A stretch of DNA of 64,000 nucleotides from UBA1794 sp050946375. Lineage in GTDB: Bacteria; Bacteroidota; Bacteroidia; Bacteroidales; Bacteroidaceae. Where the stretch lies: contig JBMNUT010000014.1 in the NCBI GenBank assembly GCA_050946375.1, forward strand, positions 1-64,000, written 5' to 3'. The notes under the pieces were generated by a model. It had not been told where the DNA came from and did not search any database. It saw only the letters and a list, made by a program, of their open reading frames with translations. Shown in pieces: positions 26,692-35,387 of this stretch; position 1 is the stretch's first letter; every line of letters starts with the position of its first letter. Position numbers and translations under genes: made by a program.

Positions 26692-28002
26692 ATGAAAGAT
26701 TTCATACTCTCGGAAGCACAGCAAGAAACCGCCGTGCTGGTGGGGCTTATCACGCAAATGCAGGACGAGCGCAAGACGCAGGAATACCTCGACGAGCTGG
26801 CCTTTCTGGCCGAGACTGCCGGGGCGCAAGTCGTGGAGCGCTTCACCCAGCGGCTCGAACAGCCCAACTCCGTTACCTATGTGGGCAAGGGAAAACTCGA
26901 AGAACTGCGCAGCTATGTGGAGGAACACGAAGTGGGAATGGCCATCTTCGACGATGAACTCTCGGCCAAGCAGATACGCGTCATCGAAGGGGCGCTGAAG
27001 ATCAAGATACTCGACCGTACCTCTTTAATATTGGACATCTTCGCCATGCGCGCACGCACGGCGCACGCCAAAGTTCAGGTAGAGCTTGCGCAGTATAAGT
27101 ACATGCTGCCTCGCCTGACGCGCCTGTGGACACACCTGGAGCGGCAAGGCGGTGGCTCGGGCAGCGGCAAGGGCGGCTCGGTAGGCCTGCGTGGTCCGGG
27201 TGAAACGCAGCTTGAAATGGACCGGCGTATCATATTGAACCGCATGGCGCTGCTCAAGTCGCAGCTGGCGGATATAGACCGCCAGAAAGCCACGCAGCGT
27301 AAAAACCGGGGGCGCCTCATACGGGTTGCCCTCGTGGGCTACACCAATGTCGGAAAGTCTACGCTGATGAACCTGCTGGCCAAGAGTGAAGTTTTTGCGG
27401 AGAACAAACTTTTCGCCACGCTGGACACCACGGTGCGGAAAGTGACCATCGCCAATCTGCCTTTCCTGCTGAGCGATACGGTAGGGTTCATACGCAAATT
27501 GCCGACTGACCTGGTGGAATCGTTCAAATCGACGCTCGACGAGGTGAGAGAGGCAGACCTTTTGGTGCATGTCGTCGATATTTCTCATCCGAACTTCGAG
27601 GAGCAAATCGAAATAGTCAACCGCACGTTGGCCGACATAGGCGGCGGAGAGAAACCGCAGCTGGTGGTTTTCAACAAAATCGATGCTTATACGTGCAAAA
27701 CCAAGGACCCCGACGATTTGACTCCCGCAACGAAAGAAAACATAACCCTTGAGGAACTCATGCAAACCTGGCCCGCCAAGATGAGCGACCGGCAGTGCAT
27801 CTTCATCTCGGCTCGTACGCGCCAGAATATCGACGGGCTGAAACAAGCGCTTTATACCCGCGTTAAGGAACTGCACGTGCAGCGGTTCCCGTACAACGAC
27901 TTCCTCTATCCGACCGAAGAGGAGGTGGCGCAGATGTGTGCCGATGAGGCTTTGGACGAAGCGGCCCCGAACAATTCCCCGAAAGATGATGACACCCTTT
28001 GA
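26692..28002 (+). CDS. hflX: Ribosome-associated GTPase HflX
   Basis: 436 residues. Binds the 50S subunit and rescues stalled ribosomes. N-terminal HflX domain with YVGKGKLEEL (about 63-72) and ELSAKQIRVIE; a glycine-rich stretch GGGSGSGKGGSVGLRGPGET (about 152-171). GTPase motifs: G1 VGYTNVGKST (about 214-223), G3 DTVGFI (about 262-267), G4 NKID (about 330-333). The C-terminal SARTRQNIDGL is the G5 region. Length is normal. It overlaps the next gene by 17 bp. Confidence 0.96.
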   Translation: MKDFILSEAQQETAVLVGLITQMQDERKTQEYLDELAFLAETAGAQVVERFTQRLEQPNSVTYVGKGKLEELRSYVEEHEVGMAIFDDELSAKQIRVIEGALKIKILDRTSLILDIFAMRARTAHAKVQVELAQYKYMLPRLTRLWTHLERQGGGSGSGKGGSVGLRGPGETQLEMDRRIILNRMALLKSQLADIDRQKATQRKNRGRLIRVALVGYTNVGKSTLMNLLAKSEVFAENKLFATLDTTVRKVTIANLPFLLSDTVGFIRKLPTDLVESFKSTLDEVREADLLVHVVDISHPNFEEQIEIVNRTLADIGGGEKPQLVVFNKIDAYTCKTKDPDDLTPATKENITLEELMQTWPAKMSDRQCIFISARTRQNIDGLKQALYTRVKELHVQRFPYNDFLYPTEEEVAQMCADEALDEAAPNNSPKDDDTL

Positions 28003-29986
28003 TTACCGCCTGCTCTCTGCCGAAGAAATTGCGGAACTGGAGCGGAAAAGATGTACCGCCGATGACTGGAACCGGGTGCTTGTGGCCCGGGAGTTCAGCA
28101 CGGCGACCGTAGAAGACGCCCACTTCCATGGCGATATACGCCTGGGCGTTTTCCGAAAGCAGCACGAATATCCCTGCGGGATGCGCCGCCCTTCGGGCGT
28201 TTACCGGGCCACGTTGCTCAATACGGCAGTGGGCGACGACTGCCGCGTAGCCGATATTGCGGATTTCATAGGCAATTACGACATCGGGCGCGGCTGCCTG
28301 GTGGAGCATGTGGAGCAACTCTATACCGAAGGCCCCACGTCGTTCGGCAACGGCATCCGCGTGGCGGTCCTGAAAGAGGATGGCGGACGGGAAGTGACCC
28401 TGCATGAAGAACTGACGGCACAGGCCGCTTATCTCCAATGCTGCTACCGCCACGATGCGGAAGTGCAGGCCGCTCTGGAGAAACTGGCTGCCGACGTCGT
28501 GAAAAAGCATACCTCCAATCGGGGAAGCCTGGGCGCCGACGTGCGCATCACGCACTGCGGCCGCATCCGCAACGTGCGCTTTTCCGACGGAAGCCGGGCC
28601 GACGGCGCGGAAGTGCTGGCGGACGGCACGCTGGCAGGCTCGCAAGATGCGCCCGCTTGCGTAGGTCGTGGCGTATCGGCCGAAGGCTTTGTGCTGTTGC
28701 GCGGGGCGAAATTGGAAAGCGGGGCCCAGATTACCCGCTGTCTTGTGGGCGAATGCTCCGTGGTGGCGCATGGATTCCGCGCTACCGACTGCCTTTTCTT
28801 TGCAAACTGCCAGCTTGAGAACGGAGAGGCTTGCGCTTTTTTTGCAGGGCCTTTCACTGTGAGCCATCACAAGAGCACCCTTTTGATAGGGGGCATGGCC
28901 TCTTTCCTGAATGCGGGCTCCGGTACGAATCAGAGCAACCACGCTTACAAATTAGGGCCGGTGCACTACGGAATACTGGAGCGGGGATGCCGCACCGGCA
29001 GCAACTCTTATCTGCTTTGGCCTTCGCGAATCGGAATGTTCAGCACGCTCATTGGCGAAATCAAGCTGCATCTCGACACGAGGAATCTGCCCTTTTCCTA
29101 TATAATAGGTGAGGGCGGAAAGTGTTTCCTTGCCCCGGGCGCCACGTTGCGCAGCATCGGCACTTGGCGCGATGCGGAGAAGTGGCCTCGCCGCGACGGG
29201 CGGAAGGCGTTTTCCGTGCCCGCCGACGTAATCAATCCGGAAGTATTTTCCATCTATACTGCCACGCGTCTGGTGGCAGGCATCCATGTCTTGGAAGAAA
29301 TACGCACGTCGCAGGGGCTCGATTGTGCCGAGTACACCTATCAGGGGGCTGTCATCCGTCGCTCCTCGCTGGAGCGTGGATTGCACCTTTACAGCCTGGC
29401 GGCCAAGTACATCGTAGGCTACTTCTTCACGAGCGACAACCCGCTTTTCGCTCCGGAAAAGAGCTCGTTTGCCGGGAGTGCCGCCGGTTGGACCGGTTTC
29501 GGCAAGCTCCTCGGGCAATTCTACTGGGTGGACGTCGCCGGAATGCAGACCACCGAGGCGGCTCTCGAAGAGATTCTTTCCCGTTTGCGCTGCGGGTCAG
29601 TTCCCGACATGCAGTCCCTTTCCGAAGCCTTCCGGGCCATCGACGCGCAGGCTGCCGAACTGTCCCGTCCTTCCCTCTCTTCGCTGCAGTCCGTCCTGAC
29701 GGGCGAGCGCATCAATTCGGCGCAGGACTTCTTTAAAGCCCTGGAGGCATGGGCCGAAGCGGGCGAGGCCTTAATCGACGAAGTGCTGGCCGACGGCGAA
29801 AAGGAGTTTGCTCCGCTCATGCGAATCGCCTCGGGTATCGACTGCCGCAATACGGAAGATTTGGAAAAGGACTTTGCCGCCTCCGGAAGCACCCCGGAAC
29901 ATTATCCCATCATGGCCGCCCTCCGGCAGAAGCGCAGCGAGATTCGTCGCAAGTCCACCGCATGCCAGAACCGTTGGCGCGAGTGA
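27986..29986 (+). CDS. DUF4954 family protein (left-handed beta-helix fold)
   Basis: 666 residues, no signal peptide. Rich in hexapeptide-like turns (for example LGADVRITHCGRI, FVLLRGAKLESGAQITRCLV, FFAGPFTVSHHKSTLLIGG, LLWPSRIGMFSTLIGE), as in nucleotidyltransferase-linked left-handed beta-helices. Function unknown; a sugar-nucleotide or acyltransferase-like role is conceivable. The start MMTPFDYRLLSAEEI lies inside the end of hflX (17-bp overlap, different frame), so the two are probably co-translated. C-terminal helices run at about 560-660. Confidence 0.85.
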   Translation: MMTPFDYRLLSAEEIAELERKRCTADDWNRVLVAREFSTATVEDAHFHGDIRLGVFRKQHEYPCGMRRPSGVYRATLLNTAVGDDCRVADIADFIGNYDIGRGCLVEHVEQLYTEGPTSFGNGIRVAVLKEDGGREVTLHEELTAQAAYLQCCYRHDAEVQAALEKLAADVVKKHTSNRGSLGADVRITHCGRIRNVRFSDGSRADGAEVLADGTLAGSQDAPACVGRGVSAEGFVLLRGAKLESGAQITRCLVGECSVVAHGFRATDCLFFANCQLENGEACAFFAGPFTVSHHKSTLLIGGMASFLNAGSGTNQSNHAYKLGPVHYGILERGCRTGSNSYLLWPSRIGMFSTLIGEIKLHLDTRNLPFSYIIGEGGKCFLAPGATLRSIGTWRDAEKWPRRDGRKAFSVPADVINPEVFSIYTATRLVAGIHVLEEIRTSQGLDCAEYTYQGAVIRRSSLERGLHLYSLAAKYIVGYFFTSDNPLFAPEKSSFAGSAAGWTGFGKLLGQFYWVDVAGMQTTEAALEEILSRLRCGSVPDMQSLSEAFRAIDAQAAELSRPSLSSLQSVLTGERINSAQDFFKALEAWAEAGEALIDEVLADGEKEFAPLMRIASGIDCRNTEDLEKDFAASGSTPEHYPIMAALRQKRSEIRRKSTACQNRWRE

Positions 29987-30013
29987 TTCCGCTTTTTAGC
30001 ACTTGAACATTCA

Positions 30014-30095
30014 GGAAAAAGCCTTGCATCTTCCGACGAAAAGATGCAAGGCTTTTTTCGTAAAGTGCCGCAACTTTTTCGATCCGGTGCTGCAA
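30014..30095 (+). repeat. Iteron locus 7 (intergenic, DUF4954 to fumarase)
   Basis: Units ggaaaaagccttgcatcttcc, gaaaagatgcaaggcttttttcg and taaagtgccgcaactttttcg. The gccttgc word recurs in loci 1, 2 and 12. Confidence 0.8.
30017..30058 (+). terminator. Terminator of the hflX-DUF4954 operon, formed by an iteron pair
   Basis: The 14-bp stem AAGCCTTGCATCTT/AAGATGCAAGGCTT (30019-30032 with 30041-30054) is followed by a T run. Confidence 0.85.
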
Positions 30096-30134
30096 CTACC
30101 GGCACGCGCGCCCGTACAAAATAAAGTAAAGATA

Positions 30135-30165
30135 TTGGGGCTTTCTGAGAAAATGATTACTTTTG
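30135..30165 (+). promoter_or_regulatory. Promoter of the fumarase gene
   Basis: TTG (30135-30137), 20 bp, TACTTTTG (30158-30165). The leader is about 90 nt to the ATG. Confidence 0.7.
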
Positions 30166-30263
30166 CAGAGGTTATCCGCAGGCCTTCGAAGCCTTCAGAG
30201 CGGGCTTTGTGCGGTAATCGACTTCCGGAAAAAGACAATCACGCAATAAGAATACAAAAAACT

Positions 30264-31898
30264 ATGGCAACACCTCCGTTTAAGTACCAGAAGCCTTTCG
30301 AACTCGGAAAGGATGAAACTGAATATTATTTGCTCACAAAGGACTACGTGTCCGTAGGAGATTTCGAGGGGACGCCCGTCCTCAAAGTACAGGCCGAAGG
30401 CCTCACGGCTATGGCCAATGCTGCTTTCCGCGATGTCTCTTTCCTTTTGCGCCGTTCCCACAACGAACAAGTCGCAAAGATACTCACCGATCCGGAAGCC
30501 AGCGAGAACGATAAATACGTAGCCCTTACCTTCCTGCGCAATGCAGAGGTGGCTTGCAAGGGGAAACTTCCCCTTTGCCAGGATACCGGCACCGCAATCG
30601 TACACGGCGAGAAGGGCCAGCAGGTCTGGACGGTAGGCAACTGCTGCGACGAGGAAGCACTCTCGCTCGGCGTCTACAAGACCTATACGGAAGAGAACTT
30701 GCGCTATTCGCAAAACGCCCCCCTGGATATGTACAACGAGGTAAACACCCGTTGCAATCTGCCTGCCCAAATCGACATAGAGGCTACGGAAGGCATGGAA
30801 TACCGCTTCCTTTGCATCACGAAGGGCGGCGGTTCGGCCAATAAAACTTACCTTTATCAGGAAACCAAGGCCCTTTTGAATCCGGAGACTCTCGTTCCTT
30901 TCCTCGTGTCGAAGATCAAAACGCTGGGAACGGCAGCTTGTCCGCCTTATCACATAGCGATTGTCATCGGCGGCACGTCGGCCGAGAAGAATTTGCTTAC
31001 CGTAAAGCTGGCTTCCGCCCGCTATTACGACAGTTTGCCTACCACCGGCAACGAATACGGCCGTGCTTTCCGCGACGTAGAACTGGAGAAACAAGTATTG
31101 GAAGAGGCACAGAAGATAGGCCTCGGCGCACAGTTCGGCGGCAAGTATCTGGCCCACGACGTGCGTATCATCCGTCTTCCGCGCCACGGCGCAAGCTGTC
31201 CCGTAGGATTGGGCGTAAGTTGCTCGGCCGACCGCAATATCAAATGTAAAATCAACAAGGACGGTATCTGGATTGAGAAGCTCGATGACAATCCCGGTTC
31301 CTTGATTCCGGAAGAATTGCGGCAAGCCGGCGAGGGAGATGCCGTACGCATTGACCTGAACCAGCCCATGTCGGAAGTGCTGAAGGAACTGAGCAAATAT
31401 CCCGTAGCTACGCGTCTTTCGCTGAACGGCACGATTATCGTAGGGCGAGACATTGCCCATGCCAAGCTGAAGGAGCGCCTCGACCGGGGCGAAGACCTGC
31501 CGCAGTACATGAAAGACCATCCTATTTACTATGCCGGCCCTGCCAAAACTCCTGCAGGGATGCCGTGCGGTTCGATGGGACCCACTACGGCCGGCCGGAT
31601 GGACCCGTATGTCGACCTCTTCCAGAGCCACGGAGGCAGCATGATCATGCTGGCCAAAGGCAACCGGAGCCAGGCCGTTACGGACGCTTGCCAGAAGCAT
31701 GGCGGATTCTACCTCGGCTCAATTGGCGGTCCGGCCGCAATCTTGGCTCAAAACAACATCAAGAGCATTGAATGTGTGGAGTATCCCGAGTTGGGTATGG
31801 AAGCCATTTGGAAGATTGAGGTGCAAGACTTCCCGGCATTTATCCTGGTAGACGACAAAGGAAACGACTTCTTCAAGCAGCTGAAGCCCCGCTGCTAA
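30264..31898 (+). CDS. fum: Fumarate hydratase, class I (4Fe-4S)
   Basis: 544 residues. Reversible hydration of fumarate to malate; in Bacteroidales it runs toward fumarate in the reductive branch feeding succinate and then propionate. The alpha region has LPLCQDTGTAIV (iron-sulfur cysteine, about 105-116). Further cysteines are in GASCPVGLGVSCSAD (about 310-324). The beta domain (about 370-544) has GTIIVGRDIAHAK and PAGMPCGSMGPTTAGRMD, typical of fused FumA/FumB-type enzymes. ATG at 30264 begins MATPPFKYQKPFEL. Single gene with its own promoter and terminator. Confidence 0.95.
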   Translation: MATPPFKYQKPFELGKDETEYYLLTKDYVSVGDFEGTPVLKVQAEGLTAMANAAFRDVSFLLRRSHNEQVAKILTDPEASENDKYVALTFLRNAEVACKGKLPLCQDTGTAIVHGEKGQQVWTVGNCCDEEALSLGVYKTYTEENLRYSQNAPLDMYNEVNTRCNLPAQIDIEATEGMEYRFLCITKGGGSANKTYLYQETKALLNPETLVPFLVSKIKTLGTAACPPYHIAIVIGGTSAEKNLLTVKLASARYYDSLPTTGNEYGRAFRDVELEKQVLEEAQKIGLGAQFGGKYLAHDVRIIRLPRHGASCPVGLGVSCSADRNIKCKINKDGIWIEKLDDNPGSLIPEELRQAGEGDAVRIDLNQPMSEVLKELSKYPVATRLSLNGTIIVGRDIAHAKLKERLDRGEDLPQYMKDHPIYYAGPAKTPAGMPCGSMGPTTAGRMDPYVDLFQSHGGSMIMLAKGNRSQAVTDACQKHGGFYLGSIGGPAAILAQNNIKSIECVEYPELGMEAIWKIEVQDFPAFILVDDKGNDFFKQLKPRC

Positions 31899-31910
31899 AT
31901 GAAATAACGG

Positions 31911-31951
31911 GAAGCGCCTTTCTCCGCAAGGGGGAAGGCGCTTCTTTTTTT
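31911..31951 (+). terminator. Fumarase gene terminator
   Basis: The stem GAAGCGCCTT/AAGGCGCTTC (31911-31920 with 31935-31944) is followed by seven T. Confidence 0.9.
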
Positions 31952-32050
31952 GTGCCTGTATATATAAAAGGAAGAGCACCTCTTTTCCCGGCCCGGAGGG
32001 GAAGTTCGGGCGAAAGGCGGAAAGGCGGCAGGGGAGACGGGCGGCGTCGT

Positions 32051-32782
32051 TCAGACGAACAGCTCCTTCAGTACGTCATACGACTTCAGCTCCGGCAGCG
32101 AAGGGATGTGCAGTTTGTAGTAGCGGAGCAGCAGTTCCAGGCAACGGTTGCGCTGCTGGCGGGAAAGGGCGAAGAGGTGCATCGTGTCGTAGCTCATGCG
32201 CAGCATGAGTGCGAACTGGGTTGCTTCCTCCGGTTGCAGCACATCGGGGTGATAGGGGCGGGTTGCTACGAAAGCAGCCTCGCGCAGGTCGAAGAAAGCG
32301 CCGCGCGTATAGCTCTCCGTCAGGGGGCGGATGCCCAGAAACAGCGATAGCCGGAAGAGAAAGGCGATGTGGAAATTCGGAATCCCCCGCTCCGCCCGGT
32401 CGAGCCGGCGAAACGATTCGCGCAGGAAGGCAAAGAGCGGACGGTTTTCGCCCTCCTGTGCCAAGGCATAGTTGAGGAACTCGGCCAGAAAGAAAGCGAT
32501 GCTGCCCCGTATCGGGTCGGATGGAATGCGGAAAAACGGCTCGGCCGTGTGCACTTCCTTTATATAGGAAAGCGGGCGCGATGCCTGGCGGTTGAGCGAA
32601 ACTTCTACGAGAGCCAGCGGCTGGAGCAGGCGTGTTCCCGCCCGGTTGCGCCCGGCGCGGGTGCGCGGGTTGCGTGCCACGGCGTGCACCATGCCCGCTT
32701 CTTCGGTGAAGAGGTGCACGATGAGCGACGATTCCTCGTGGCGTGTGGTCTGGAGTACGACGGCTTGTGTGGTCAGCAGCAT
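32051..32782 (-). CDS. recO: DNA repair protein RecO
   Basis: 243 residues. Loads RecA onto SSB-coated DNA in RecFOR recombination. N-terminal OB fold (LLTTQAVVLQTTRHEESSLIVHLFTEE, split here: about 2-14 and 15-28), then ARNPRTRAGRNRAGTRLLQP and LVEVSLNR. The helical domain includes AFFLAEFLNYALAQEGEN (about 99-116). No four-cysteine zinc site is visible, as is common in Bacteroidota RecO. It is divergent from tRNA-Glu. Confidence 0.92.
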   Translation of the reverse strand: MLLTTQAVVLQTTRHEESSLIVHLFTEEAGMVHAVARNPRTRAGRNRAGTRLLQPLALVEVSLNRQASRPLSYIKEVHTAEPFFRIPSDPIRGSIAFFLAEFLNYALAQEGENRPLFAFLRESFRRLDRAERGIPNFHIAFLFRLSLFLGIRPLTESYTRGAFFDLREAAFVATRPYHPDVLQPEEATQFALMLRMSYDTMHLFALSRQQRNRCLELLLRYYKLHIPSLPELKSYDVLKELFV

Positions 32783-32802
32783 GGCTTCAGGATTGCATGT
32801 GG

Positions 32803-32884
32803 CGGTACTTTTCGGGAAAAGTGGCGCCGCTTTTCGCGGAGAGTGGCCGCACTTTTTTCAAAAAGCGCAGGCGCTTTTTCCGGC
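32803..32884 (-). repeat. Iteron locus 8 (intergenic, recO to tRNA-Glu)
   Basis: Four units: acttttcgggaaaagtggc, cgcttttcgcggagagtggc, cgcacttttttcaaaaagcgc, ggcgctttttccgg. AAAAGTGGCGCCGCTTTT and AAAAAGCGCaggCGCTTTTT are palindromes. It lies in the recO leader region. Confidence 0.8.
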
Positions 32885-32887
32885 ATG

Positions 32888-32895
32888 CAAAGATA
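32888..32895 (-). promoter_or_regulatory. -7 element of the recO promoter
   Basis: TATCTTTG on the minus strand, giving a leader of about 100 nt that contains iteron locus 8. Confidence 0.6.
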
Positions 32896-32965
32896 GAAAA
32901 ACTGCTTAGTTTGGCAGTCTTGACGGAGAAAAACTATGTTTTTGATAAAAAAAGAGGGGCAAATG

Positions 32966-32996
32966 TTTGGTAGATGAAGAAAAAGCCCTACCTTTG
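32966..32996 (+). promoter_or_regulatory. Promoter of the tRNA-Glu gene
   Basis: TTTG (32966-32969), 19 bp, TACCTTTG (32989-32996), with transcription expected near 33003. Confidence 0.85.
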
Positions 32997-33016
32997 CAGC
33001 CACAAAACAAAAAGAT

Positions 33017-33088
33017 GGCCAGTTCGTCTATCGGTTAGGACGCAAGATTTTCATTCTTGAAAGGGGGGTTCGATTCCCCCACCGGCTA
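33017..33088 (+). tRNA. tRNA-Glu (anticodon TTC)
   Basis: Full cloverleaf: D stem GTC/GAC, anticodon stem CAAGA/TCTTG with loop TTTTCAT (anticodon 33050-33052), T stem GGGGG/CCCCC with loop TTCGATT. The acceptor stem GGCCAGT/ACCGGCT has a G-T at 1:72 (usual here) and an A-C mismatch at 5:68. CCA is not encoded. It lies just upstream of rpsT, an arrangement common in Bacteroidales. Confidence 0.95.
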
Positions 33089-33131
33089 CGAAATTAAAAG
33101 AAAAGAGTAAACGAAATAAAGATTAGTCGAG

Positions 33132-33386
33132 ATGGCAAATCATAAATCATCCTTGAAAAGAATCCGCCAGACTGCAGCCCGCAGATTGCGCAACCGGTAC
33201 TATGCAAAGACTATGCGTAATGCCGTACGTAAATTGCGTGCTACAAGCAACAAAGAGGAGGCTGTAGTGCTTCTGCCGAAGGTTACGAAAATGCTGGATA
33301 AACTGGCAAAGAAGAACGTAATCCATAAGAACAAAGCAGCTAACTTGAAGTCGAAACTGGCTATTCACGTAAACAAGATTGCGTAA
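33132..33386 (+). CDS. rpsT: 30S ribosomal protein S20
   Basis: 84 residues, strongly basic. Begins MANHKSSLKRIRQTAARRLRN with the helical three-bundle pattern of bS20, which binds 16S rRNA. Length is normal. Probably co-transcribed with the tRNA-Glu 43 bp upstream; a strong terminator follows. Confidence 0.97.
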   Translation: MANHKSSLKRIRQTAARRLRNRYYAKTMRNAVRKLRATSNKEEAVVLLPKVTKMLDKLAKKNVIHKNKAANLKSKLAIHVNKIA

Positions 33387-33458
33387 GTAATTAGCTTGAA
33401 TAGACAAAAGGCGCGGTGAGCGCGTCTTTCTCTTAGGTATTATAACAGATATATAGGA

Positions 33459-33491
33459 AGCCGTACCACACAACATGGTACGGCTTTTTTT
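33459..33491 (+). terminator. rpsT terminator
   Basis: The stem AGCCGTACCA/TGGTACGGCT (33459-33468 with 33476-33485) is followed by six or more T. Confidence 0.92.
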
Positions 33492-33740
33492 GTGTTCGCT
33501 GCGGTGCTTGGCCCGATGGTGTCTGCCGCTTCCGGAGAAAAGCGGATGGGGTATGTACAAATTTATCGATTCTGTCTTTCCGGCGATGAGGCACATGAGG
33601 CAAACCGGCGGGCTGAACGGTTTGCGATTCGTCGCTTCAGAAAAAGAGAATCCCCTCCTTATTTGCTGAAAAAGTGTGAGAAAAGGCAGGCGAATGCTTA
33701 ATAAATTCGTCGTTTCCTCTGCTATTTCCGAAAGATGTAC
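33492..33740. other. Spacer without a supported gene
   Basis: Short open frames of up to 69 codons only, none with recognisable content. I see nothing functional before the promoter at 33741. Confidence 0.5.
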
Positions 33741-33748
33741 TACCTTTG
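33741..33748 (+). promoter_or_regulatory. -7 element of the PCMD-like gene promoter
   Basis: TACCTTTG, giving a leader of about 95 nt to the ATG at 33850. Confidence 0.7.
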
Positions 33749-33849
33749 CCTGGCAATTGCGGAATGGGTAAAAACAAAACCTTTGTACATATTTCCTCTT
33801 TTCCCCTTGGTCACTATTGTCAAACTCAAGATAAAAATCAGACACACAA

Positions 33850-35091
33850 ATGAAGTTTTTTACAAAAAGTACTTTAGCCCTTGCCGCAGCGGCTTGCATG
33901 TGCGGCGGTGTACAGGCGCAGTATCAACTCCCGAATGCAGGCTTTGAGGGAGAATGGCAGCTGGAGCAGACGCGCGGAACGTCAGGCTACACGTCGGACG
34001 CCGCTGCGAATTGGAATTCATTCCTTACGGCTCAGACGAATAGCATGACGGACATGGCTTTCGGTATAGGTATGTTTATTAAGCCGCAGGCAGGTACTTC
34101 CTGGAGAAGCGGGGATGCCGTGGAAGGAAGTTACAGCATGCTCATCGTATCGAAGCAGAACCTGTTGGGGAGCGTCTCTAACGGAAACTTGACAACCGGA
34201 CGCATTAACATGGGAGAGACTACTGCTGCCGGCGCGGAGAACTACAACTTTACGGACCTCGAGGACGAACAATACAACCAGACCTTTGCCGGTCTGCCCG
34301 ATTCGATTGTGCTGTGGGTGAAATTCCTGCCGCAGAATCCGGGCGATTCCGCTTCCGTAAACAGTATTTTGCACAAGGCTTACAATTACAAGGAGCCGCA
34401 TGCAACCGACGAAGAGCAGGCTGAATACCGCATCGGTGGCGCTTATTCCTGCATAGAGTATGTAGGCCGCGAGTGGCAACGGGTATCGGTTCCCTATATT
34501 TACGATGCCGCTAACATGGATTACGACGGGCAGAAATATCTTTTGCTCTCCATTACTACGAACAGAAACCCGGGTAAAGGCGGCGATGCCGACAGCTTGT
34601 TTGTGGACGACGTGCAGATGGTTTACAATTCGGAGCTGGCCTATGTGGAAGTAGGTGGGGAGCAATATGCAGTTCCTGCCGGGGCTACCGAGTTCAACGT
34701 TCCCGTTCCTTATTCGAGCGACGTGCGCTTTGTGGCAAACGGCGTAGGGGCTACGGTGGAAGCCGCAGGCATTGACGGCCGTACCGACTCGTATGCGGTG
34801 ACGGTACGCGGCAACGACTATGCGGAAAACAGCGAGAATTACACTGTTTATACGGTGAATTTCCAAACGACTACGGGCATTTCCAACGTAAGTGCCGCAG
34901 CTGCTTCCGGCGTGACGGTGCGCAACATTTCCGGCGGCGTAGAGCTTACGGCAGAGCAGACGACCACTGTGACGGTTTATACGCTTGATGCGCGCCTGGT
35001 AGGCATCTATACCGTACAAGAGGGCGTGCAGACCATCAATCTTCCCGCAGGGTTCTACATCATTGCAGGTAAGAAAGTAGTGGTTTGGTAA
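33850..35091 (+). CDS. Secreted PCMD-like (putative carbohydrate metabolism domain) protein
   Basis: 413 residues with signal peptide 1-23 (ends GGVQAQ). The N-terminal half has the PCMD-type pattern: LPNAGFEGEW, then AAANWNSFLTAQ, AVEGSYSMLIVS, the core DSIVLWVKFLP (about 155-165) and a SLFVDDVQM strand (about 254-262). A small beta domain follows (about 270-340). The tail TVYTLDARLVGIYTVQ... ending AGKKVVVW has the type-A sorting-domain shape. Probably an exported glycan-associated protein; substrate unknown. It separates rpsT from gyrB, genes that are usually close in related genomes. Confidence 0.75.
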   Translation: MKFFTKSTLALAAAACMCGGVQAQYQLPNAGFEGEWQLEQTRGTSGYTSDAAANWNSFLTAQTNSMTDMAFGIGMFIKPQAGTSWRSGDAVEGSYSMLIVSKQNLLGSVSNGNLTTGRINMGETTAAGAENYNFTDLEDEQYNQTFAGLPDSIVLWVKFLPQNPGDSASVNSILHKAYNYKEPHATDEEQAEYRIGGAYSCIEYVGREWQRVSVPYIYDAANMDYDGQKYLLLSITTNRNPGKGGDADSLFVDDVQMVYNSELAYVEVGGEQYAVPAGATEFNVPVPYSSDVRFVANGVGATVEAAGIDGRTDSYAVTVRGNDYAENSENYTVYTVNFQTTTGISNVSAAAASGVTVRNISGGVELTAEQTTTVTVYTLDARLVGIYTVQEGVQTINLPAGFYIIAGKKVVVW

Positions 35092-35190
35092 GCCGGTGCT
35101 TTTCTGAAGTAGCAACCATATCGGCCGGGCGGGCTTCCTCGTGAAGTCCGCCCGGTTGCATTTCATCGGGGCGTGCCGCATGGCTTCCCT

Positions 35191-35278
35191 CGAAAAGCTG
35201 CGGTGCTTTTGTTGAAAAGTACTGCAGCTTTTTTGCAAAAGTACTGCAGCTTTTCGGCGAAAGGGGCGCTGCTTTTTA
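35191..35278 (+). repeat. Iteron locus 9 (intergenic, PCMD-like to gyrB)
   Basis: Four units with 22-23 bp period. The word aaaagtactgcagctttt occurs twice in tandem, followed by cggcgaaaggggcgctgcttttt. It abuts the gyrB promoter. Confidence 0.85.
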
Positions 35279-35308
35279 TTGCCAAATGAAAAGAAAATCG
35301 TACCTTTG
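35279..35308 (+). promoter_or_regulatory. gyrB promoter
   Basis: TTG (35279-35281), 19 bp, TACCTTTG (35301-35308). The leader is about 75 nt. Confidence 0.8.
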
Positions 35309-35387
35309 CCCTGTTCGTGCGGCAGGGGCGGAAGCCCTTTTTCGAAGTGCCGCGTAGGTATCTGTAAAACAATAAGCTAACATATAA

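Noticed and set aside
28952..29518. 188-codon minus frame opposite the DUF4954 gene
   Set aside because: Antisense shadow with no recognisable protein features.
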